DNA of 64,000 bases. Origin: Streptomyces sp. WMMC500. GTDB lineage: Bacteria > Actinomycetota > Actinomycetes > Streptomycetales > Streptomycetaceae. Under the pieces are notes generated by a model. That model was given only the letters and a program-made list of their open reading frames with translations, was not told the DNA's origin and did no database searches. How positions within the stretch are numbered: position 1 is the stretch's first letter; each line of letters opens with the position of its first letter. Positions 30,602 through 39,221 of this stretch are shown one piece after another. The position numbers were made by a program, and so were the translations under genes. The DNA is taken from assembly GCF_027497195.1 (NCBI RefSeq), contig NZ_CP114905.1, forward strand, positions 1,674,001 to 1,738,000, read 5' to 3'.

Positions 30602-32661
30602 CCGCTTCCGTCCCCCGCTCCCCCGCCGCCGCCCCGGCGGCCGTCTCCCCCCGCGCGAGAGCCGGCTCGCTCCCGCCCCAGTCCCGCGGCGGCGCCCGCA
30701 CCGCCCCCGCGGCGGCGGCCCCCGCCCGCCGCGCACCCCGCGTCGCCTTCTCCTGCCGGGTGGACGCGGCCGACCCCGGCCACGCCGCCGGGCTGCCCGC
30801 CCTGCTCCGCAGCCTCGCCCTGGCGAACCCCGGCGTCTGCGAGGACTTCCTGCTCCGCCACGACGGCCTCGCGGACGACCTCCTGGCCGCGGCCCGCCGG
30901 CTGCACCCCCGGATCGTCGAACTCCCCGCCGGGGACGGCGCCGTGGCGGCCCACGACACGTACGACGACGTCATAGAACTGCACCCGCGGTGGCTCGTGG
31001 CCGCCGACCTCGCCGTCCTCCGCGACCCGTCCGACGAGACCCGGGCCCGCTACGACCTGACCGACGAGCAGTTCTGGCGCGCGTACTGCACCCTGCCCGC
31101 CCACCGCCAGCACCCCGACCTGCTCCTCCACTACGGCCCGCCGCTCCTGCGGGTGCGCCCGACCACCGACCTCGCCCGCCGCACGGCCCTCGGGCTGCGC
31201 GCGATCGGCGCGTACGAGGAGGCCGTGGAGGCCCTGTCCGCGGCCCGCCCGCAGGCCAACCAGCCGCGTTTCCACGACGCGATGGGCACCGCGCTGATGG
31301 CCGTCTCCCGCTACGACGAGGCCGAGACCCACCTCCTGCTCGCCGCCGCGAGCCCCGAGCTGGCGGCGAAGGCGTTCAGCCAGCTCGCCCGGCTGGCCTG
31401 GCTGCGCGGCGACGAGGAACGGTCGAGGGCGTACGCGCGCGAGGGACTGGACGCCGAACCGACCAACCGGACCTGCAAGGCGCTGCTCCAGGGCGGCTAC
31501 GGGCTGCCGGAGTTCGCGGCGCACCGCGGGGAGGCGTCGGTCGTCTCCACGCAGCTCGCGCACGCCGCCGCGTACGCGACCGGCCAGGAGAACGCCGGCG
31601 ACAAGATCCTGCCCGAGGCCGTCCGGCTCTGCTTCGGCCCGGACGCCTCCGCGCGCCGGTGGCACCCGGTCCCGGTGCACCGGCTCTTCGACGAGGAGGC
31701 GCTGGCGGAGGTCAACGCGCGCCGCGGGCTGGTCGTCGGCGGTGGCGGGCTGTTCCTGCCCGACACCTGGCCGAACGGCAACAGCGCGTGGCAGTGGAAC
31801 GTACCGGACGACCTGCTGGCGCGTATCGACGTGCCGCTGGCGGTCTTCGCGGTCGGCTACAACGTCTTCCCCGGCCAGGCCTACCGCCGCAGCCGCTTCC
31901 GGGAGAGCCTCGCGGCGCTGGTGGAGCGGTCGGCGTTCTTCGGGCTGCGCAACCACGGCTCGGTGGAGCGGGTACGCGAACTGCTGCCGGAGCGGCTGCG
32001 CGACCGGGTCGTGTACCAGCCCTGCCCCACCACCCTGACCCGGCTGCTTCAGCCGGGCTGGGACGACGCCGCGGTGGAGCGCGCCGACACGGTGCTGGTC
32101 AACTGCGCGTACGACAGGGCGGGGATGCGCTTCGGCGACGGCTACCCGCGGTTCCTGGACGCCATGGCGCGGACGGTGCGCGCGCTGCGCGAGCGGGTGG
32201 ACGTCCGGGTGGCGGCGCACATGACGGCCGACGAGCAGTTCGCGCACGACCTGCGCAGGGAGCACGGGATCGCGCTGCCCGTGGATGCGCTGTACGACCT
32301 CGGCAACGACGAGATCCGGGCCGCGTACCGGCGGACCCGGCTGGTGATAGGGATGCGCGGGCACGCGGGGATGGTCCCGTTCGGGTGCGGTACGCCGGTG
32401 CTGAGCCTGGTGTCGCATCCGAAGCTGGCGTACTTCCTGGCCGACATAGACCGCCCGGAGTGGGGCGTGCGGGTGGACGACGAGCGGCTCGCGGAGGTGC
32501 TGGTGGAGCGCGCGGGGGCGGTGCTGGACGACCACGGGGCGGCGGTGGCGGACGTGCTGGACCGGCAGCGGATGCTGTGGAAGGTGACGAGGGACAACCT
32601 GGCGGAGCTGCGGCCGGCGTTGGGGCTGGAGCGGCAGCAGGGAGAGCAGGAAGGGCTGTAG
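30598..32661 (+). CDS. Polysaccharide pyruvyl transferase fused to GT8-like and TPR regions
   Basis: A 687-residue protein in three parts. After a 48-residue Ala/Pro/Arg head, residues about 49-150 (RVAFSCRVDAADPGHAAGLP and YDDVIELHPRWLVAADLAVL) look like a glycosyltransferase family 8 fragment without a DxD. Residues about 195-295 are TPR-like. The rest is a pyruvyl-transferase (CsaB-like) domain: STQLAHAAAYATGQENAGDK, VVGGGGLFLPDTWP and MRGHAGMVPFGCGTPVLSLV. It should add ketal pyruvate to a glycan with PEP as donor. It overlaps the upstream TPR gene. Four 17-base tandem repeats follow 24 bases after the stop. Confidence 0.85.
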   Translation: MTASVPRSPAAAPAAVSPRARAGSLPPQSRGGARTAPAAAAPARRAPRVAFSCRVDAADPGHAAGLPALLRSLALANPGVCEDFLLRHDGLADDLLAAARRLHPRIVELPAGDGAVAAHDTYDDVIELHPRWLVAADLAVLRDPSDETRARYDLTDEQFWRAYCTLPAHRQHPDLLLHYGPPLLRVRPTTDLARRTALGLRAIGAYEEAVEALSAARPQANQPRFHDAMGTALMAVSRYDEAETHLLLAAASPELAAKAFSQLARLAWLRGDEERSRAYAREGLDAEPTNRTCKALLQGGYGLPEFAAHRGEASVVSTQLAHAAAYATGQENAGDKILPEAVRLCFGPDASARRWHPVPVHRLFDEEALAEVNARRGLVVGGGGLFLPDTWPNGNSAWQWNVPDDLLARIDVPLAVFAVGYNVFPGQAYRRSRFRESLAALVERSAFFGLRNHGSVERVRELLPERLRDRVVYQPCPTTLTRLLQPGWDDAAVERADTVLVNCAYDRAGMRFGDGYPRFLDAMARTVRALRERVDVRVAAHMTADEQFAHDLRREHGIALPVDALYDLGNDEIRAAYRRTRLVIGMRGHAGMVPFGCGTPVLSLVSHPKLAYFLADIDRPEWGVRVDDERLAEVLVERAGAVLDDHGAAVADVLDRQRMLWKVTRDNLAELRPALGLERQQGEQEGL

Positions 32662-32685
32662 GCGCAGGAGCGGTGCGTGGTGTCG

Positions 32686-32753
32686 GTCCCGCGTGGGTGT
32701 CCGTCCCGCGTGGGTGTCCGTCCCGCGTGGGTGTCCGTCCCGCGTGGGTGTCC
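32686..32753 (+). repeat. Four perfect 17-base tandem repeats
   Basis: GTCCCGCGTGGGTGTCC is repeated four times head to tail with no change, followed by a partial GTCCG. It lies between the pyruvyl transferase stop and the GNAT gene, so repeat number can vary without frame effects. It is open in all three forward frames and reads RVGVRP-type peptides, but these have no ribosome binding site. Confidence 0.95.
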
Positions 32754-32791
32754 GTCCGAGCGTTGTTTCCGGCCCGGGTTACATTCCCGGA

Positions 32792-33322
32792 GTGAAGACC
32801 GGACTGAGGATACGTACAGGAGGCCCCGCCGACGTCCCCGCGGTGCTCGCGCTGCTCGACGACGCGGTGGCGTGGCTGACGGGGCAGGGGCGGACCGGCC
32901 AGTGGGGCACGGAGCCGTTCTCGGGCCTGCCGGAGCGGGTGGCGCAGGTGGAGAAGTACGCGGGCACGTACCTGGTGCGGGTCGCGGAGACGGCGGAGGG
33001 CCGGGTCGCGGGGGTGTGCGTGCTCGCGGACGAGCCGCAGGAGTACGTACCGGCGGCCGGGGAGCCGGAGTTGTACGTCCGGCTGCTGGTGACGGACCGG
33101 GCGCTGCGGGGCGCCGGGGTGGGCGCGGCGCTCGTGGCGGACGCGCGGGCGGAAGCGGTGCGGCGGGGGGTGGGGCTGCTGCGGGTGGACTGCTTCGGGG
33201 GCGGGGACGGGGCGCTGGCGGCGCAGTACGAGCGGCTGGGGTTCACGCCGAGCGGCACGTTCACGGTGGAGCGTCCCGGGCGGCCGGTGTGGCCGGGGCG
33301 GGTGCTGGAGATCCGGCTGTAA
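32792..33322 (+). CDS. GNAT-family N-acetyltransferase
   Basis: A 176-residue acetyltransferase. The acetyl-CoA loop is LRGAGVGAALVADARA (motif A, R-x-x-G-x-G/A), preceded by LYVRLLVTDRA. The last part, GLLRVDCFGGGDGALAAQYE, then RLGFTP, is typical of GNATs acting on small amines or antibiotics. I chose GTG 32792 because a possible -10 (TACATT, 32780-32785) ends six bases upstream, suggesting a leaderless mRNA. The longer in-frame starts lie inside the tandem repeats. The substrate is unknown. Confidence 0.85.
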   Translation: MKTGLRIRTGGPADVPAVLALLDDAVAWLTGQGRTGQWGTEPFSGLPERVAQVEKYAGTYLVRVAETAEGRVAGVCVLADEPQEYVPAAGEPELYVRLLVTDRALRGAGVGAALVADARAEAVRRGVGLLRVDCFGGGDGALAAQYERLGFTPSGTFTVERPGRPVWPGRVLEIRL

Positions 33323-33437
33323 GAGGGCTCCCTCCCCTTGCCGGGCCCCGGGTGGAACAGACATTCGGTGGCGACTTGGGAAACTTGTTCGATGCCGTGT
33401 TGAAGAAGTGACCCATGGGTCAGTACCGTGCGTGTGC

Positions 33438-34634
33438 GTGGATGCAAACGAGCGAATCCGGGCGAGTTTTGCCCGAGTTGAACGCAGAGCCGACCATGTC
33501 GCCAAGTACTTCTATTCGCATCTGTTTGCCCGCAATCCGGGTGTCCGCGAGCTGTTCCCCGCGGACATGTCCGAGCAGCGCGACCGTCTCTTCGCCGCAC
33601 TCACCCTCGTGGTGCAACGCCTGGACGACCCGGACCTGCCGCGCTACCTGACGACGCTGGGACGCGACCACCGCAAGTTCGACGCCCGCCCCGAGCACTA
33701 CGCGGCGGTCGGCGAGAGCCTCATCGCGGCGCTGCGCTTCGGCCTCCCGAACACCTGGGACGAGGAGACGGAGCAGGCGTGGCTCGGCGCGTACAAGATC
33801 CTCTCCGAGGCGATGATCGGCGGCAGCGAAGAGGCGGACAAGCAGCAGGCGCCACGCTGGTGGGACTGCCGGGTCGTGGCCCGCCACCCGGCCGCCCCGG
33901 GCGTCACGGTCCTCACCCTCCTCCCGGACCGGACGCTGCCGTACGCGGCGGGGCAGTTCGTGAGCGTCTCGGCGCCGCAGGTGCCGCGGGTGTGGCGTCC
34001 GTACTCCATCGGCTGCGCCCCGCGCGCCGACCGTACGATCGACCTGCACGTCAGCCGGGTCGACGGCGGCCTGCTGAGCCCGCTGTTAGTGGACCGGCTG
34101 GCCCCGAACGACACCCTCCGCCTGGGCGCCCCGGCGGGCACGGCGGTCCTCCCGAAGCGCGCCGGCCAGCCGGTGACGTTCATCGCGGCCGGCACGGGCT
34201 GGGCCCCGATACGGGCGCTGCTGGAGGACATGGTCCGCCGCTGGACCCCGACCACGGCCCGGCTGTTCCTGGTGGCCCGCAGCGCCGCGCACCTCTACGA
34301 CCCGGAGGCGGTCGAGGCACTGCAGAAGCACCACCCGTGGGTGGACGTCACGGTGATCACACCGGAGCGCACGGAACGCCAGGGCGCGACGGCCCGCCGC
34401 CTGGAGGCGGCGCTGTCGGCACACAGGGACTGGCCGAAGCACCGGGTGTACGTGTCGGGCCCGGCGCAGTTCATCTCGGACGTACGGGAGCTGGTGCGGG
34501 GGTACGGAACGCCGCCGGAACAGATCGCGCACGACCACGTGCCGCCGCCCGAACGGGCACCGCGGGACCCGGGGCACGCGGGGTGGTTCTTGCACCCGTC
34601 GCAGCCGCAATGGATCAACCCGTCGAACCGGTGA
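33438..34634 (+). CDS. Globin-ferredoxin reductase fusion (flavohemoprotein-like)
   Basis: A 398-residue protein joining a globin domain (about 1-135) to an FAD/NAD oxidoreductase (about 145-370). The proximal heme His is in GRDHRKFDARPEHYAAVGES, which aligns with the flavohemoglobin block. In the reductase, RVWRPYSIGCAP binds FAD and AAGTGWAPIRALLED binds NAD(P)H. Such proteins detoxify nitric oxide or act as oxygen reductases. The globin part is of the short actinobacterial type and the final 30 residues (PGHAGWFLHPSQPQWINPSN) are extra. The start is uncertain: GTG 33438 gives a natural domain start, GTG 33408 would add ten residues; neither has a strong ribosome binding site. Confidence 0.87.
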   Translation: MDANERIRASFARVERRADHVAKYFYSHLFARNPGVRELFPADMSEQRDRLFAALTLVVQRLDDPDLPRYLTTLGRDHRKFDARPEHYAAVGESLIAALRFGLPNTWDEETEQAWLGAYKILSEAMIGGSEEADKQQAPRWWDCRVVARHPAAPGVTVLTLLPDRTLPYAAGQFVSVSAPQVPRVWRPYSIGCAPRADRTIDLHVSRVDGGLLSPLLVDRLAPNDTLRLGAPAGTAVLPKRAGQPVTFIAAGTGWAPIRALLEDMVRRWTPTTARLFLVARSAAHLYDPEAVEALQKHHPWVDVTVITPERTERQGATARRLEAALSAHRDWPKHRVYVSGPAQFISDVRELVRGYGTPPEQIAHDHVPPPERAPRDPGHAGWFLHPSQPQWINPSNR

Positions 34635-35341
34635 GGCCGGGAGGACAGTCCGGAGGCACGCGCGGCTTCGCCACTGCCAAGGGTGAGTTCCCCCTGCCCC
34701 CCGCACGCCCGCCCAAGGGTATGCGCCCGCTCTGACAACGCACCGGGGCCACCGACGCTGCGAGCACGCGCGTGGGGAGCGTGTGCCGGGTGCGCGGGTA
34801 CGGCGCCGGGCGGACGGTGGTTCGTGGTGGTGACAGTGCGGACCTGCGGACCTGCGCGTCCCCGGACGCACGAACCGCTGCCGCGCACGTGCCCGCCGCT
34901 GCCGCGCACATGCCCGCACGGCTCCGCACCCCCGCACCGCCGTGCCTCGCCTCGCCACCCCCCGCTTCGCCGGGCTCCCGCACCCCTGCCGCACCCCGCC
35001 CCACAACCGCACGCCCCAGACCCGCCGCGCCCCACACCCGCCGCGCCCCACAACCGCACGCCCCACAACCGCACGCCCCACACCCTCCACGCCCCGCACC
35101 CGGTCGCGCCCCGCACACCGCCGCCCACGCCCCGCGCAGGCCGCCGCCCCACGCCCCCGCCCACACACACCGACGCCCCCCCATCCCTCCCCGCGCCCGC
35201 CCCGCACCGCCCCTCGCGCACCCCACCCCCACGCACCGCCGTGCGTCCGCCCCCCGCCACCCGATCGGGCCGCCCCAGGTGTCCCCGCCTCCCCGCGCCG
35301 CGAGTATGACCCCAGCGGGAACTTCTCCACAGGAGGCGCGT
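34635..35341. other. Gene-poor C-rich intergenic region
   Basis: About 700 bases without a convincing gene. From about 34850 to 35290 the + strand is overwhelmingly C and A with few G or T runs (for example ccccacaaccgcacgcccc), a strong strand bias not seen elsewhere in the window. Open frames exist on both strands but encode only Pro/Arg/Ala/His or Gly/Arg/Val low-complexity sequence with no ribosome binding site. The region ends at the ribosome binding site of the DUF5709 gene (AGGAGG, 35331-35336). Confidence 0.6.
34996..35098 (+). repeat. Degenerate 15-base tandem repeats (CCGCACGCCCCACAA type)
   Basis: Units such as CCACAACCGCACGCC and CCCGCCGCGCCCCACA follow each other with small changes through this stretch, with at least three near-perfect CCGCACGCCCCACA units. 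It is the core of the C-rich region. Not CRISPR: there are no unique spacers. Confidence 0.6.
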
Positions 35342-35884
35342 GTGACGGGCAGCGACGGCGAAGAAGACAGCGCCGCGGGTGACGAGGTCTATCAGCCCTA
35401 CGCCTCCGGCGCGCCCGACGACGGGGCTCAGGACGACGAAGGGCTGTTGCCGCCCGAGGACACCCTCGACGGGTTCGTCGACCCCCTCGACGAGGGCTAC
35501 TCCCCACCCGAGAAGCCGCGCGGCGTCGAGCACGCCGGCGTCACCGCCGCCGAGCAGCGCCGCGGCGAGTCCCTCGACGAGCGCCTCGCCGAGGAGGTCC
35601 CCGATCCGCCCGTCCTCCCCGACGACGACGACCTCGGCGACAGCGCCGACACCGACGGCGAGCTGATCGACGACGAGGTCGGCGCCCGCCGCGCCGGGCG
35701 CCTCGTGGCCCCGGACGAGGGCGCCCACGAAAACGAGGAGAAGGACATGGTCGCCTCGGACGCCGGTATCAACGGCGCCGCCGCCTCCGCCGAGGAGGCC
35801 GCCGTCCACGTCGTCGACGAGGAAGAGGACCGCTCCCCCGACGACCGCTCCCCCGACGACCGCTCCCCCGACGACCTTCCCTGA
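35342..35884 (+). CDS. DUF5709 acidic protein
   Basis: A 180-residue very acidic protein with the DUF5709 pattern: DEVYQPYASGAPDDGAQD, EDTLDGFVDPLDEGYSPPEK and GESLDERLAEEVPDPPV, then DEVGARRAGRLVAPDEGAHE. It is soluble and probably largely disordered. GTG 35342 follows AGGAGG. The C-terminus is RSPDD repeated three times, encoded by three perfect 15-base copies of CGCTCCCCCGACGAC (35831-35875), so the tail length may vary by slippage. Members are common in Streptomyces with no assigned role. Past the stop are further GAGCACCCC repeats to about 35940. Confidence 0.82.
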   Translation: MTGSDGEEDSAAGDEVYQPYASGAPDDGAQDDEGLLPPEDTLDGFVDPLDEGYSPPEKPRGVEHAGVTAAEQRRGESLDERLAEEVPDPPVLPDDDDLGDSADTDGELIDDEVGARRAGRLVAPDEGAHENEEKDMVASDAGINGAAASAEEAAVHVVDEEEDRSPDDRSPDDRSPDDLP

Positions 35885-36010
35885 AACCGAGCACCCCCGG
35901 AGCCGAGCACCCCCGGGATCGAGCACCCCGGAGCCGAGACCCGCTTCCCCCCTCGACCTACCGCTCTCAATCCGCCCCGGCCGCCGCCCCTCACCCCACT
36001 ACCCCACCCC

Positions 36011-36817
36011 TCACTCCGGGTGGGCCACCACCACCTCCACCCCGTCCGCCTGCAGCGCGTCCAGGTCCGCCGCCGGAATCCCCGAGTCGACGATGACCAG
36101 GTCGAAGGCCGTCACCGGGGCGAGTTGGTACAGGCCCCGGCGGCGGAACTTGGTGTGGTCGACCAGGAGGATCTTGCGGGCGCAGGCCTCCATCAGCGCG
36201 CGTTTGACCGCCACCGTCTCCTGCGACTGGTGGTAGCAGTGGCCCCGGGTGATCGCCGTCGTGGAGGCGAAGAGGGTGTCGGCGTACAGGCTCGTGACCG
36301 CGTCGACCGTACGCAGGCCGAGAAAGGCGTCGTACGCGGGGTAGTACGTGCCTCCCAGGGAGATCAGCTCGATCCCCGGGCTGCCGGCGAGGACCTGGGT
36401 GACCGGCACGAAGTTGGTGATGACGGTCAGCGGTGCCTGCTGGGTGAGCAGCCGGGTCAGGGCCAGGGCCGTCGTGCTGTCGTCGATGACGACCGACTGG
36501 CCCGACTTGACCAGCGGCAGCGCGGCCCGCGCCAGGGCGTTCTTCTCGGCCGTCATCGCCTGGGTGCGGTGGCGTACGTCGCCGTGGAAGGCCGTCGAGG
36601 GCTGGGCGGTGGCGCCGCCGCGGACCTTCCGGAGCCACCCTCTGCTCTGCAGGTGGTCGAGGTCCCGGCGGATGGTCATGGGGGTCACGCCGAGTTCGTC
36701 GGCCAACTGCTCGATGCGGACGAAGCCTTCGTCCACGACGCGGCCTTTGATGCGGTCTCTTCGCTCCCGCGGCTTTCGCCCGCTCATGTCGGCCGGCTGC
36801 CGGGTCTCTGCCCCCAT
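36011..36817 (-). CDS. DeoR-family transcriptional regulator of the divergent sugar operon
   Basis: A 268-residue regulator. Residues about 20-75 form the DeoR helix-turn-helix (EGFVRIEQLADELGVTPMTI, then RRDLDHL). The remainder is the sugar-phosphate-binding DeoRC domain, with IDDSTTALALTR, VTNF-like ITNFVPV and LGGTYYPAYDAFLG. ATG 36817 has AGGAG five bases upstream. It is transcribed away from the ABC-FGGY operon starting at 37204 and very likely represses it, with a phosphorylated sugar made by one of the FGGY kinases as inducer. That last point is inference. Confidence 0.9.
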   Translation of the reverse strand: MGAETRQPADMSGRKPRERRDRIKGRVVDEGFVRIEQLADELGVTPMTIRRDLDHLQSRGWLRKVRGGATAQPSTAFHGDVRHRTQAMTAEKNALARAALPLVKSGQSVVIDDSTTALALTRLLTQQAPLTVITNFVPVTQVLAGSPGIELISLGGTYYPAYDAFLGLRTVDAVTSLYADTLFASTTAITRGHCYHQSQETVAVKRALMEACARKILLVDHTKFRRRGLYQLAPVTAFDLVIVDSGIPAADLDALQADGVEVVVAHPE

Positions 36818-37203
36818 GGAAACTCCTGTTCTCTTTCTGTGAAGTGAACATTCCCGTATCCGGACGCCGCGCACCGTTCAGGGCATCGTACGAAGCGGAT
36901 AACGACGCTACTGCCTGCGCTGTCATAGCCCTCCACCGCGACCGCCAGCACGTCGATGTTAACCACCCCTGATCGAGCGAACACTCAAAGGGGTGCGTTG
37001 ACGGGGTCTCATGTTCGTTTTCTGAGGCCCGTTGACATGAATGAAACATCCGAGTTTCGTGTGCGTCGCCTCACCGACACCCGGCACCGGACACCCGACA
37101 CCCGGCAATCAGCCATCACCCATCAGCGCCTGACCTCCCGACGCCGCAAACGCGGCACCCAGCGCCCCGCGCCCCGCGCAAGGACACGAGCAAGGAGTGG
37201 AAC
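36818..37203. promoter_or_regulatory. Divergent promoter/operator region of the sugar operon
   Basis: This 386-base region between the DeoR gene and the operon is unusually AT-containing. It holds two -35-like boxes on the + strand, TTGACG at 36998 and TTGACA at 37032. CGAACA at 36978-36983 and TGTTCG at 37012-37017 make an inverted pair about three turns apart, with a further GAACATTCC near 36847. The pair flanks the first -35, as expected for a looping DeoR-type repressor. CACCCCT and AGGGGTG form another inverted pair around 36965-36995. No -10 is clear. Confidence 0.4.
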
Positions 37204-38280
37204 ATGAGACGACTGGCCAGTTTTGCTCTCGCCGGCATCCTCGCCACCGGCGCACTGACGGCCTGCGCCGAGGAGCCCGGCAGTGCGGGTGACGACGGCG
37301 AGGGCGGCGGCACCGGCGCCGGCAAGGTCGCGTTCCTCATGCCCGACCTGGCCTCCACGCGCTACGAGCAGTACGACGCCCCGCTGTTCGAGAAGCGGAT
37401 GGGCGAGCTGTGCGACGAGTGCAAGGTCATCTACCAGAACGCCGACAGCGACGCCGCGCTCCAGCAGCAGCAGGCCAACTCCGCCATGGCGCAGGGCGCC
37501 AAGGTCATCGTCCTGGACCCGGTGGACTCCGAGTCCGCCGCGACCATCGTGCAGACCGCGCAGTCGCAGGGCGTCAAGGTCATCGCGTACGACCGGCCGA
37601 TCCCCACCAAGCCCGCCGACTTCTACGTCTCGTTCGACAACGAGGCCATCGGCGAGTCCATCGGCCAGTCGCTCGTCGACCACCTCGACGCGGAGTCCGC
37701 CGAGGGCGGCATCCTCCAGGTCAACGGCTCGCCGACGGACGCCGCCGCCGGGCTGATCAAGAAGGGCATCCACAACGCCGTCGACGACAGCGGCTACAAG
37801 CTGCTCGCCGAGTACGACACCCCCGACTGGTCGCCGGAGAAGGCGCAGCAGTGGGTGAGCGGCCAGATCTCGCAGTACTCCGGCCGCATCGCGGGCGTGG
37901 TCGCCGCCAACGACGGCACCGGCGGCGGTTCGATCGCCGCGTTCAAGGCGGCCGAGACCCAGGTCCCGCCGGTGACCGGCAACGACGCCGAGCTTGCGGC
38001 CGTTCAGCGGATCATCGCGGGCGACCAGTACAACACCATCTCCAAGCCGATCAAGACCGTCGCGGAGGCCGCTGCCGAGGTCACGTACGCCTTCATGCAG
38101 GGCGAGAAGCCCAAGGCCGACACCCGGCTCTTCGACACGCCGTCCCAGCTCTTCCAGCCGACCGTCGTGACGCAGGAGAACCTCAAGGAGGTCATCTTCG
38201 GCCCCGACGGCGTGCTGAAGGCCGAGGACGTCTGCACCCGCGCGTACGCCAAGGACTGCAAGAGCCTCGGGATCAGCTAG
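37204..38280 (+). CDS. Sugar ABC transporter substrate-binding lipoprotein (xylose type)
   Basis: A 358-residue lipoprotein: signal peptide with LTAC at about residue 21, then an acidic Gly-rich linker. The binding protein fold is the type-1 periplasmic family, closest to XylF: KVAFLMPDLASTRYEQYDAP, AKVIVLDPVDSESA, VKVIAYDRPI and VAANDGTGGGSIAAFK. It should bind a pentose or similar sugar or polyol. ATG 37204 has AAGGAG upstream. It opens a nine-kilobase operon; the next gene is 92 bases away and has its own ribosome binding site. Confidence 0.92.
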   Translation: MRRLASFALAGILATGALTACAEEPGSAGDDGEGGGTGAGKVAFLMPDLASTRYEQYDAPLFEKRMGELCDECKVIYQNADSDAALQQQQANSAMAQGAKVIVLDPVDSESAATIVQTAQSQGVKVIAYDRPIPTKPADFYVSFDNEAIGESIGQSLVDHLDAESAEGGILQVNGSPTDAAAGLIKKGIHNAVDDSGYKLLAEYDTPDWSPEKAQQWVSGQISQYSGRIAGVVAANDGTGGGSIAAFKAAETQVPPVTGNDAELAAVQRIIAGDQYNTISKPIKTVAEAAAEVTYAFMQGEKPKADTRLFDTPSQLFQPTVVTQENLKEVIFGPDGVLKAEDVCTRAYAKDCKSLGIS

Positions 38281-38372
38281 CCCCTGCGCAGCCTCCCCAC
38301 CCGGCCCACCCGGCCCCCACCCGGGCCTCACCCGGGGCCCCACCCGGCGAAACGAAAGGAAAAAGGGTCACG

Positions 38373-39221
38373 ATGACAGCCCCCGCCGCCCCGGCCGCCC
38401 CCGCCGCGCCCACCGTGCTGTCCCTGCGCGGCGTCAGCAAGCAGTTCGGCGCCGTCGCCGCGCTCACCGGCATCGACCTCGACGTGGCCGCCGGCGAGGT
38501 GGTGGCCGTCGTCGGGGACAACGGGGCCGGCAAGTCCACGCTGGTGAAGATCCTGTCGGGGGTCTACACCCCCGACGGGGGCACCATCTCCTTCCACGAC
38601 CGGGAGGTCTCCCTCGGCTCCCCGGCCGACGCGCAGGCCATCGGCATCGCCACCGTCTTCCAGGACCTGGCGCTGTGCGAGAACCTCGACGTCAAGGCGA
38701 ACCTCTTCCTCGGCCAGGAGCTACGGCCCTGGATGCTGGACGACGTCACCATGGAGACCCGCTCCTGGGAGCTGCTGCGCGAGCTGTCGGCCCGTATCCC
38801 CACCCTCGACGTGCCGGTGGCCGCCCTCTCCGGCGGCCAGCGGCAGACGGTGGCGATCACGCGGGCGCTGCTGGGCAAGCCCGAGGTGATCCTCCTCGAC
38901 GAGCCCACTGCCGCGCTCGGCGTGGCGCAGACGGCCGAGGTGCTGAACCTCATCGAGCGGCTCAAGGGCAACGGCCTCGGCGTCGTCATGATCAGCCACA
39001 ACATGGACGACGTCCGCGCCGTCGCGGACCGGGTGGCCGTGCTCCGGCTCGGCCGCAACAACGGCGTCTTCGACGCCCGCACCGTCACCTCGGAGCAGGT
39101 CGTCGCCGCGATCACCGGCGCGGCGGACAACGTGGTCGCGCAGCGCGCCGCACGCCGGGCCGCCGCCGGTGCGGCGGCGCGGCCCGACGCGGCCTCGCAA
39201 GAAGAGAAGGAACTGCCGTGA
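38373..39221 (+). CDS. Sugar ABC transporter ATP-binding protein, single-domain
   Basis: A 282-residue ABC ATPase with one nucleotide-binding domain: Walker A GDNGAGKST, signature LSGGQRQTVAITRAL, Walker B VILLDEPTAALG, switch His in ISHNMDDV. XylG and RbsA of enterobacteria have two such domains; actinobacterial xylose-type systems often have one, so two copies would work together. The last 30 residues are Ala-rich and probably flexible. The stop overlaps the permease GTG. Confidence 0.92.
   Translation: MTAPAAPAAPAAPTVLSLRGVSKQFGAVAALTGIDLDVAAGEVVAVVGDNGAGKSTLVKILSGVYTPDGGTISFHDREVSLGSPADAQAIGIATVFQDLALCENLDVKANLFLGQELRPWMLDDVTMETRSWELLRELSARIPTLDVPVAALSGGQRQTVAITRALLGKPEVILLDEPTAALGVAQTAEVLNLIERLKGNGLGVVMISHNMDDVRAVADRVAVLRLGRNNGVFDARTVTSEQVVAAITGAADNVVAQRAARRAAAGAAARPDAASQEEKELP

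Noticed and set aside
32686..32753. Tandem repeats as a possible CRISPR array
   Set aside because: The units are contiguous without spacers and there are no cas genes.
34615..35926. Long open frames on both strands in the C-rich region
   Set aside because: They encode only low-complexity Pro/Arg or Gly/Arg/Val peptides with no ribosome binding site and exist because of base bias.
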